A stretch of 6,220 bases of DNA, taken from positions 1 to 6,220 of the forward strand of contig CAAFXG010000327.1 of assembly GCA_900766925.1 (NCBI GenBank), given 5' to 3'. The notes under the pieces were generated by a model. That model saw only the letters and a list, made by a program, of their open reading frames with translations, made no database searches and was not told the DNA's origin. The translations under genes were made by a program, and so were the position numbers. Below are positions 1 to 5,772 of this stretch, in pieces (position 1 is the stretch's first letter; every line of letters starts with the position of its first letter). The stretch is from Lachnospiraceae bacterium. GTDB taxonomy: Bacteria; Bacillota; Clostridia; Lachnospirales; Lachnospiraceae.

Positions 1-480
1 GAAGGTCTGTCCATAAGAATTGACAAGTCCTGGAATCTTATAGTCAGCAGCGAGTGTAGCCTTCGATGGGCGATGCATAGATACCGAGCGTATATGCATT
101 CCGAGGACCTGTCCTAAGATGTCCGCCTCTCGTTTTATCAGTCCAGGCACATCATTGCGACTCTCCTCTGGATATGCAATCTCGTCGAAATGCAATCCAA
201 TCCCATGTCCAAGATCAGCTATTCTTTTCAATCCTGCGAGACTTTTCGCCGAAGCCACATTATAGAAATCAGATGTCAGCAGCACGAAGTACGTTGATCT
301 AACTCCAATCTCATTCTCTATTTCGGCCAATCTCACAGCCTTTTCTATACTGTTGTCGATATCATGTCTGAGAATAACGCATTTCTCATTACCCTCATAA
401 TCATGATACCCCGCAAACTCATATCCATGAGTCCGCAGCAACTCTATCATCCTTTTATAGGATTCGTAAGTAAATTTCAT
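1..480 (-). CDS. Polysaccharide deacetylase-like protein, N-terminal part (partial)
   Basis: An open frame of 160 codons runs from an ATG at 480 to the window edge with no stop, so the C-terminus is missing. It resembles the polysaccharide-deacetylase-like (NodB/CE4-type fold) proteins of glycan loci. Residues 36-42 read ILRHDID, the HDxD metal/catalytic motif at the end of the first beta-strand. GHGIGLHFDE at 91-100 corresponds to the G-(x)-E-(I/L)-G-x-H region, and SMHRPSK at 134-140 is a further conserved His motif. These enzymes use a divalent metal to remove acetyl groups from N- or O-acetylated sugars. The gene starts 10 nt after the ligase stop with the A/T-rich leader gaatataatt and no Shine-Dalgarno sequence. 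No signal peptide is visible at the N-terminus (MKFTYESYKRM), which suggests a cytoplasmic enzyme acting on a nucleotide-linked or lipid-linked sugar. The reaction is inferred from the family. Confidence 0.82.
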   Translation of the reverse strand, partial: MKFTYESYKRMIELLRTHGYEFAGYHDYEGNEKCVILRHDIDNSIEKAVRLAEIENEIGVRSTYFVLLTSDFYNVASAKSLAGLKRIADLGHGIGLHFDEIAYPEESRNDVPGLIKREADILGQVLGMHIRSVSMHRPSKATLAADYKIPGLVNSYGQTF

Positions 481-490
481 AATTATATTC

Positions 491-1831
491 TTACAATCTC
501 TTCTTCTTAAATCTCTCTGAATATTCAGACTCTTTCATTAAGACAACTTTTGCTGGTATCTTATACCTGTCGAGTTTGTCTGAACAGAACATTACCACTC
601 TCTTTTTTGCCTCGGATGTCTTAATCTCATCCTTAAACAACACTTTGGCAACAACCATTTTCCCGGTAATAGGATTGCTCTCGCCATAAACAACGCAGTC
701 AACCAATCCTGGCATTTGGAAAAGAACAGACTCAACTTCTGACGGCAAAACCTTTTCACCTCCTACATTAATCAGTTCTTTGTTTCTGCCGACAATCTTA
801 ATATATCCATCACCGGCCTCTTCCACCAAGTCGCCTGTCTTAAACCAGCCGTCCTCAGTGAAACGTTCCATCGATGAATTGAGATATCCCATTATCTGTG
901 TTTTACTTCTAATCCACAACTCACCGTCAACAATCTTTATCTCTGTATTTGGATCATCAATCCTCAAGAATGTACTGTCTGAAGAGCGACTTGCGGTCTG
1001 ACTGATACCAGTTTCACTAGTACCGAATGTCTGTAGGAATTTCACACGGGGGAAAGCATCCTTCAACTTTATAAGAAGGCTATCTGGCATAGGTTCCGTT
1101 CCGTATGTTATCATCCTTAGCGAACTCATATCAAAGTTAAGATTACACTCGCTAATTAGAAGCAGATTGAGAAATGTGGGCGAAGCAGGAAGTACGTTTA
1201 CCTTATATTTTTCTATAAGACTTGAAACATGCTCCGGTTCTCTTTTCTCGGGAAAGACCATTGTCACATTCATTGACAGGCAGTTCAATAAGGTGTTCAA
1301 GCCTCCGATATGGTCAAACATTAAGAATATCAGGAATACTATGCGCTTTCCTTTCTTACCCTTATATGAATCCACAAGATTGTCAAGATTATGAATCATT
1401 GCCTTGGGAGCCCCTGTTGAACCACTACTAAATAGAATCAGACCAGAATGTTTTCCATCTATCAATTGCTGGACGAGCGGATGGTTGTCGTGTTTTCCCC
1501 CTGTAGATGATATTTTCACTTCTTCACCATCAATATCTATACGATAATCGCAATTTGCCACTCTGATTCGGTCATCTTGCTCCTGTACTATTTTAGTAGT
1601 AATAGGCACTACAACATTCCTATTCTCATGGAGGGCAAAGAACATTGCAATTGATTCATAACTATAGTCAGATACTATTGCAACTATAGCTCCTTCGCCT
1701 ATCGTCTCTTTTACAAGTCCGTAATATTCTTCAATCTTTGCGACAAGACTTGCATAAGAATATTCCCTTTCCTTAAAAATCACTGCGGTTTTGTCCGCAC
1801 CGATTCTCATTTGTTCAATAATCCAATTCAT
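491..1831 (-). CDS. AMP-dependent acyl-CoA/acyl-ACP ligase (ANL superfamily)
   Basis: A 446-residue adenylate-forming enzyme that would activate a carboxylic acid with ATP and pass it to CoA or to a carrier-protein thiol. The P-loop-like A3 motif FSSGSTGAPKA is at 134-144, FDHIGGL at 172-178, FGTSETG at 269-275, WFKTGDL at 329-335, and the hinge GRNKELINVGGEKVLPSEVE at 348-367. FDHIGGL resembles the (F)H-x-GGL of acyl and aryl acid ligases such as MenE, and lacks the FDxS of amino-acid adenylation domains, so a carboxylic acid is likelier than an amino acid. The C-terminal A10 motif is divergent: SERFKKKRL at the extreme end replaces the usual T-x-x-GK, with Lys retained. It is short for the superfamily but similar in size to MenE. 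Following ACP-2 and SDR-B, it could load ACP-2 directly or supply an acyl-CoA starter to the KAS III. Confidence 0.9.
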   Translation of the reverse strand: MNWIIEQMRIGADKTAVIFKEREYSYASLVAKIEEYYGLVKETIGEGAIVAIVSDYSYESIAMFFALHENRNVVVPITTKIVQEQDDRIRVANCDYRIDIDGEEVKISSTGGKHDNHPLVQQLIDGKHSGLILFSSGSTGAPKAMIHNLDNLVDSYKGKKGKRIVFLIFLMFDHIGGLNTLLNCLSMNVTMVFPEKREPEHVSSLIEKYKVNVLPASPTFLNLLLISECNLNFDMSSLRMITYGTEPMPDSLLIKLKDAFPRVKFLQTFGTSETGISQTASRSSDSTFLRIDDPNTEIKIVDGELWIRSKTQIMGYLNSSMERFTEDGWFKTGDLVEEAGDGYIKIVGRNKELINVGGEKVLPSEVESVLFQMPGLVDCVVYGESNPITGKMVVAKVLFKDEIKTSEAKKRVVMFCSDKLDRYKIPAKVVLMKESEYSERFKKKRL

Positions 1832-1843
1832 AAGATTTAATCT

Positions 1844-2542
1844 TTAGAACACTCCACCAAGATAGATGGTTTGTCCTGTTATGAAATTACTTTCCGGTTT
1901 TAGATAAAAGTCAATAACATTCTTAACATCCTCAAATGTACCAAGACGCTTAATACACTGACGGCTTTTCAACTCTTCAATCTTATTTTCCGGGACATTC
2001 TTTATTAAGTCTGTATCAACTGGAGTCGGACCAACGGCATTAACCGTTATACCACTTTCACCAATCTCCCCTGCCAATACCCTTGTAAGTTGTTCAATGG
2101 CAGCCTTCGATGATGAATACACCAATTCGCCTTGCAAGTTTAGAGCAACAGCGACAGTTGAGTAATTAATAATTCTTCCCTGTTTTTTCTTTATCATATA
2201 CTTGGCACATTCACGTGACATTAGAAATGTACCCATAAAGTTCGTATTAAACACTCTTTCTGCCGTTGCCTTTGGGGTTAAAAGAACGTGGTTCATGGAT
2301 GCCATACCTGCATTGTTAATTAGTATGTCAATTCTTTTATGTTCCTTATATACTTTGCGGACGAAGTCAATTACTGCGGGTTCGTCAGAAACGTCAAGTC
2401 TCGTATGATTGTAACGCTCATGTATGATGTCACACTCACGACGACTGCAACCATATACATAGTCACCCTCGGCAAGATATTGCTCAGCAAGATACTTGCC
2501 GATACCCTTTCGGGTTCCGGTTATAATAATAACTCTGTCCAT
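1844..2542 (-). CDS. SDR-family oxidoreductase B
   Basis: A compact 232-residue classical short-chain dehydrogenase/reductase. The glycine motif appears as TGTRKGIG at 8-15, NNAG is at 76-79, Asn101 is in the NTNF segment, Ser128 is in INYST, and YSSSK at 142-146 gives Tyr142 and Lys146. The catalytic set is complete. SRR at 33-35 after the second strand suggests NADPH preference. The GPTPVDTDL stretch (171-179) and the closing TGQTIYLGG (222-230) resemble FabG-type enzymes. It differs clearly from SDR-A in length and motif wording, so it does not look like a recent duplicate. The start overlaps the ACP-2 stop by one base, and the ligase start follows 12 nt after its stop. It is probably a second ketoreductase of the same acyl pathway, acting on another keto position or stereochemistry, or on the acid the ligase activates. 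The substrate is not determined. Confidence 0.9.
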   Translation of the reverse strand: MDRVIIITGTRKGIGKYLAEQYLAEGDYVYGCSRRECDIIHERYNHTRLDVSDEPAVIDFVRKVYKEHKRIDILINNAGMASMNHVLLTPKATAERVFNTNFMGTFLMSRECAKYMIKKKQGRIINYSTVAVALNLQGELVYSSSKAAIEQLTRVLAGEIGESGITVNAVGPTPVDTDLIKNVPENKIEELKSRQCIKRLGTFEDVKNVIDFYLKPESNFITGQTIYLGGVF

Positions 2543-2841
2543 TATTCTTCTTCAACTCCTATCTGACGGGCAATAAAGTTACAAAGTGATCCGACAGAAC
2601 GAAACGGGCTGATACGACCAGACATAGCAGTCTCTGACGTGAGAGAAATCTCGACATCCTCATCCAAGAATGCTGTCTCAATATCTACTATTACATTGAC
2701 GAGCCCCATTGAGTTTAAGATACTTGCGTTTCCAATCAATGGAGTCGTCTTTTCGATTTCACATTCCAGATTAATCTGGTTCATTTCGCAGTAATCCTTG
2801 ATTGCTGCAATCACGATTTCTTTAATCTTGTTGTAATCCAT
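2542..2841 (-). CDS. Acyl carrier protein-like protein (ACP-2)
   Basis: This 99-residue acidic protein is recognised as a second carrier protein by pattern, though it diverges more than ACP-1. The likely phosphopantetheine site is Ser44 in SILNSMGLVNVIVDIE (40-55), which lines up with the DSL-x3-ELV-x3-EE segment of typical ACPs. Here Asn replaces the Asp and Met replaces the Leu. The protein is about 20 residues longer than usual, with an extended segment (61-82) between helix II and the last helix. Its start lies 4 nt after the KAS III stop, and its TAA shares a base with the ATG of SDR-B (TAATG), repeating the ACP-then-SDR arrangement of the upstream half. A role as carrier for SDR-B or for the ligase downstream is inferred from position. 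Confidence 0.78.
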   Translation of the reverse strand: MDYNKIKEIVIAAIKDYCEMNQINLECEIEKTTPLIGNASILNSMGLVNVIVDIETAFLDEDVEISLTSETAMSGRISPFRSVGSLCNFIARQIGVEEE

Positions 2842-2845
2842 TATT

Positions 2846-3892
2846 CTAAGAATTTATAGGTTCATAAAAATTTGTTTCCGACATATCGCATACAATGCTT
2901 CCCCATGACAATCCTACTCCAAATCCACATAACACGCATTTTTCGAGTTCAAACTTATCCCTGGAACAAACATCACTTAATAGCAATGGTATTGAGGCAG
3001 GACCTGTATTTCCATACTTTGTTGCGTTAACAGGTACTTTTGACGAAACAACTTTCAACTTCCTGCCAATGTAGTCAACCATAAACTTGTTTGCCTGATG
3101 TAGGGCAAATAACCCCACACTGTCTTTATCCCAGCCGACATGGTCTAAAAGTGCATTAATGTTCTTGTGCACCTTTGTAATCGCAAAACTGAATATTGCC
3201 ATTCCATCCATGTACATATCCATTTTGGTTCTTCCATTTCCATCTGAATCCCATTCCAATATAGCACTATTATTATTCACGGGATTTCTAAAAGCGCCAT
3301 CTGGAACAATTATCTTGTCAAAGCCTTTACCATCTGTCTGTATATGAAAGCCCATTGATGTGTGCCCAGATGTCACAAGTGTTGCCGTACCGGCATCTCC
3401 CATTACCATTTTTAATGATTTGTCATTCTCATTAACTATTCGAGAATTGGTTTCACCTGATAAAACAAGAACATTTCGACACGCGCCTAAGGAAATCCAT
3501 AAGACAGCTTGGAACAATCCATAAATATATCCCGAACAGCCATATCTTATGTCTTGACAAACAGTATCTACTGTAAGCCCTAACTTATGCTGCAAGCACG
3601 TTGAGGTTGATGGAAGTAAATAATCTGGTGTTTGAGATACGAAAACCAATCCGTCTATATCTCGCCTATCAATACCTTCTGCTGTAATTAATCGTTCAGC
3701 AGCTGATAGACACATGTCTGAGCTTGTCATTGATTCCGCTGCTACTCTAATACTATTAATTCCTGTTGTATTGACAATCTGTGATACTTGGTCTTTACCG
3801 AACCTATCAATAAGCGATGACATACTTATCTCTGCATTAGGAAGATACGATGCAACGGCTTTTATCTGTACATTATTAATTATTGTTTTCAT
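2846..3892 (-). CDS. 3-oxoacyl-ACP synthase III family protein (KAS III, FabH-like)
   Basis: A 348-residue thiolase-fold condensing enzyme of the KAS III family, which normally joins an acyl-CoA starter to malonyl-ACP by decarboxylative condensation. The complete Cys-His-Asn triad is visible: Cys119 in RYGCSGYIYG (116-125), His265 in LHQAN (264-268), and Asn295 in KYGNTGPAS (292-300). The C-terminal FGVGLSWG at 324-331 is the family's closing motif, and MGDAGTA at 164-170 is also typical. The active-site Cys follows Gly where E. coli FabH has Ala (ACSG). Length is slightly above housekeeping FabH (about 317 residues). The gene starts immediately after the SDR-A stop and ends four bases before ACP-2. 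In this setting it probably makes a short 3-ketoacyl-ACP, for example acetoacetyl-ACP, for the adjacent reductases. Some KAS III relatives act instead as acyltransferases without condensation, so that alternative stays open. The starter unit cannot be read from the sequence. Confidence 0.92.
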   Translation of the reverse strand: MKTIINNVQIKAVASYLPNAEISMSSLIDRFGKDQVSQIVNTTGINSIRVAAESMTSSDMCLSAAERLITAEGIDRRDIDGLVFVSQTPDYLLPSTSTCLQHKLGLTVDTVCQDIRYGCSGYIYGLFQAVLWISLGACRNVLVLSGETNSRIVNENDKSLKMVMGDAGTATLVTSGHTSMGFHIQTDGKGFDKIIVPDGAFRNPVNNNSAILEWDSDGNGRTKMDMYMDGMAIFSFAITKVHKNINALLDHVGWDKDSVGLFALHQANKFMVDYIGRKLKVVSSKVPVNATKYGNTGPASIPLLLSDVCSRDKFELEKCVLCGFGVGLSWGSIVCDMSETNFYEPINS

Positions 3893-4657
3893 TTATGATC
3901 CTTTTAATGTAAACTCACCCCCCCCGGTTATGTCTATTGACGATCCTGTCATCCACGAACTTGCATCTGACAATAAGTATATAACTAGATATGCGACATC
4001 CTCAGGATTGCCGTACCTCTTTAGTGGGTATCTCTTCTCGTCCTCATGATAGTCTGCATTCGTTATCTCAAAATCTTTCTTAGCAAGTTCAGTAAGAATC
4101 ATTGCAGGACAAACGCAGTTAACCCTTACTTTTTGAGGAGACATTTCCAAGCCCAATACTTTTGCATAGGCATTAATTGCACCTTTGGATGCCGAATAGA
4201 TAGCATTGCCATTAACAGGAGCAAAAGGAGCTCGTGATGAGATGAATACTATAGAGGCTGAGTGATTTATCTTCTTCTCTCTAATTAATGCCTTCTGTAG
4301 CATCACCGGCGCCTCAAAATTGGTTTTCATAACCAACTCCATTCTTTCAGATTTTATCATCTTGCAAGGTGTACGGTCACCCATACCTGCATTATGAACT
4401 ACACCATCCAAATATGGCAGTTTTTTTACAACAGAAGACATTGCATCATAATCAGTAAGGTCACATTGAGCGATGATATGATCCCTTCCACTCATCTTTG
4501 AAAGAGTTTCCTCAAGACGTTCAATATTTCTGCCAAATAATACAATCTTAGCTCCCATCTTCGAACATTCCACGGCTATTGAACGACCTATCCCTGAAGA
4601 TGCTCCGGTTACCAAGATAGTCTTGTCTTCTAATGAAAACGGATTATGCTGCATCAT
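3893..4657 (-). CDS. SDR-family oxidoreductase A (FabG-like ketoreductase)
   Basis: A 254-residue classical short-chain dehydrogenase/reductase. The cofactor motif TGASSGIG is at 17-24, NAG at 89-91, the structural Asn at 113 (KTNF), the catalytic Ser at 140 or 141 (VFISS), and YSASK at 154-158 supplies Tyr154 and Lys158. The full catalytic set is therefore present. Arg43 after the second beta-strand (FGRN) suggests NADPH use. The C-terminal region carries RYGNPEDVAYLVIYLLSD and then MTGSSIDITGGG, as in FabG-type ketoacyl-ACP reductases. Coupling to ACP-1 upstream and to the KAS III downstream (the TAA is directly followed by ATG, with no gap) supports reduction of a 3-ketoacyl-ACP to a 3-hydroxyacyl-ACP. 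Sequence alone cannot rule out a sugar substrate. Start ATG at 4657 is chosen because it overlaps the ACP-1 stop; a second ATG follows directly. An eight-G run encodes Gly245-Gly247 near the end. Confidence 0.9.
   Translation of the reverse strand: MMQHNPFSLEDKTILVTGASSGIGRSIAVECSKMGAKIVLFGRNIERLEETLSKMSGRDHIIAQCDLTDYDAMSSVVKKLPYLDGVVHNAGMGDRTPCKMIKSERMELVMKTNFEAPVMLQKALIREKKINHSASIVFISSRAPFAPVNGNAIYSASKGAINAYAKVLGLEMSPQKVRVNCVCPAMILTELAKKDFEITNADYHEDEKRYPLKRYGNPEDVAYLVIYLLSDASSWMTGSSIDITGGGEFTLKGS
3918..3925 (-). repeat. Homopolymer G8 tract inside SDR-A
   Basis: Eight consecutive C on the plus strand, which are eight G on the coding strand, encode Gly245, Gly246 and most of Gly247 of SDR-A. 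It is the longest G/C homopolymer I noticed in the window. Loss of one G would give a frame ending in VSLH and a stop; gain of one G would give an immediate TGA. Either change removes only the last seven residues but ends translation earlier before the directly adjoining KAS III start. Whether the tract actually varies is unknown. Confidence 0.8.
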
Positions 4658-4872
4658 AACAGATTATACAAGTCTTGTATGGTTTGAGCCTTCTTGATAT
4701 CTTCTGGCTCAACTTCCTTATCAAATTCAGAATCATACATCGACACTATAGTCAGTCCTGCAAGTGATGACCATTCATCCAATTCCCTGAATTTTGTTTC
4801 TGGTGTTAACTCTTCGATGTTTTCAACATCTACTAACTCGGCAAACTTCTCAATAAAATCCTTTATTTCCAT
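4654..4872 (-). CDS. Acyl carrier protein (ACP-1)
   Basis: This 72-residue acidic, mostly helical protein has the size and pattern of an acyl carrier protein. It would carry an acyl chain as a thioester on a 4'-phosphopantetheine arm, in the cytoplasm. The likely attachment site is Ser36 in LDEWSSLAGL (31-40), at the start of helix II. The usual Asp before that Ser (DSL) is replaced by Ser here, with Trp two positions before it. The following TIVSMYDSEFDKEV matches the helix II face and the start of the loop found in carrier proteins. The gene begins 12 nt after the acyltransferase stop, and its TGA overlaps the ATG of SDR-A (ATGA, 4657-4654), so the carrier is coupled to a reductase and probably holds that enzyme's substrate. 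It is distinct from housekeeping AcpP, which has a canonical GADSLD site. The leader has no Shine-Dalgarno sequence. Confidence 0.87.
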   Translation of the reverse strand: MEIKDFIEKFAELVDVENIEELTPETKFRELDEWSSLAGLTIVSMYDSEFDKEVEPEDIKKAQTIQDLYNLL

Positions 4873-4884
4873 AGTTCAATTATT

Positions 4885-5772
4885 TTAATTGTTTTTACTT
4901 ATAAGTTTTGCAGGATTACCAAACAAAACTGATTTATTATTTACTTTGTTTCTTACTACTACTGCACCCATTCCTATTGTTGAGTAGTCACCAATAATTG
5001 AATGTTGAATAACTGAAGAATTAGGAGCTATCCAGCATTGCTTGCCCAAAACGGTACCGCCACATAATTGAACTCCTCCTGTAATTATACAACTTTCACC
5101 AATGTGGCAATTATGCGCTATCTGGGTGAGATTATCAATCTTCACATTATCCTCAACAACAGTTTCGCCAATGGTGGCACGGTCGATGCAGGTGTTGGCA
5201 CCAATGCTCACATTGTCACCTATACGCACACCGCCGGTATGAGGGAATGCCACAGGCACGCCTTCCTCGTCACGCTCATAACCGAAACCCGACTGACCGA
5301 TAACTGCTCCCGACTTAATCACACAACGACAACCAATCTTCACCTTACCTGTTATAGTGACATTGGGATAGAGAATCGTACCATCGCCAATAGTAACATC
5401 ACCTTCTATCACACAACCTGATCCAATCGACACACCAACTCCTATTTTTGCCTCAGGTGACACATAAGCCGAGGGTGATATAACCGGAGCAGGACGGTCG
5501 GTGAAGAACTCTGTCACTATACGTATGAATGACAATCGAGGATTATTGGATATGACATAACTGCATCTTATCTTGCCTTCATACTCTGGCACTACAATCG
5601 CAAGCACATCACTTGGCCCCAAATTAATCTTCTCAGCCATCGAGTCAGAATATTTTTTTGCGAATATAACTGTATGCGCTTCTATTCCGTCAAGCGTGGA
5701 GGTCTTCTCCACCTCAACATCTCCTCCATGCAATTCCGCATGAAGGAAATCTGCAATTTCCTTTGCCCTCAT
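4885..5772 (-). CDS. LpxD-like sugar N-acyltransferase (left-handed beta-helix)
   Basis: This 295-residue protein belongs to the LpxD family (UDP-3-O-(3-hydroxyacyl)glucosamine N-acyltransferase), whose members move a 3-hydroxyacyl group from ACP to a sugar amine. Residues 1-95 resemble the LpxD N-terminal sugar-nucleotide domain (NNPRLSFIRIVTEFF at 76-90). Residues 98-275 are hexapeptide repeats of a left-handed beta-helix. The LpxD signature is present: GFGY at 162-165, IGANTCIDRATIG at 190-202, and KIDNLTQIAHN at 211-221, where His220 matches the catalytic His of E. coli LpxD (His239). His257 may match the second conserved His. The protein is about 45 residues shorter than E. coli LpxD and ends in FGNPAK, a terminus more typical of sugar O/N-acetyltransferases, so the C-terminal helices that contact ACP in LpxD appear to be absent. 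Its place next to an ACP gene in a glycan operon favours acylation of an amino sugar over housekeeping lipid A synthesis. Databases would probably label it lpxD. Start ATG at 5772 overlaps the previous stop. Confidence 0.88.
   Translation of the reverse strand: MRAKEIADFLHAELHGGDVEVEKTSTLDGIEAHTVIFAKKYSDSMAEKINLGPSDVLAIVVPEYEGKIRCSYVISNNPRLSFIRIVTEFFTDRPAPVISPSAYVSPEAKIGVGVSIGSGCVIEGDVTIGDGTILYPNVTITGKVKIGCRCVIKSGAVIGQSGFGYERDEEGVPVAFPHTGGVRIGDNVSIGANTCIDRATIGETVVEDNVKIDNLTQIAHNCHIGESCIITGGVQLCGGTVLGKQCWIAPNSSVIQHSIIGDYSTIGMGAVVVRNKVNNKSVLFGNPAKLISKNN

Noticed and set aside
780..1001. Plus-strand open frames at 780-1001, 1167-1394, 1222-1431, 2202-2408, 2339-2566, 3159-3347, 3714-4049, 4046-4237, 4694-4888, 5068-5421 and 5763-6080
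   Set aside because: Each lies opposite a minus-strand gene with clear family motifs, and none of their translations shows a recognisable domain. They are antisense shadows.
491..1831. A DltA/DltC-like amino-acid activation pair (ligase plus ACP)
   Set aside because: The ligase has FDHIGGL rather than the FDxS of amino-acid adenylation domains, and its neighbours are fatty-acid-type enzymes. Not excluded, but less likely.
1832..1844. Short palindrome AAGATT-N-AATCTT between SDR-B and the ligase as a terminator or operator
   Set aside because: Its arms are only six A/T-rich bases with a one-base centre and no following T run; it cannot form a stable hairpin and probably occurs by chance.
4885..5772. 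Housekeeping lipid A LpxD
   Set aside because: It sits in a capsule-type operon with a sugar transferase, its own ACP and a short C-terminus. No lpxC/fabZ or lpxA neighbour is visible, so a paralogue with another sugar target is likelier.
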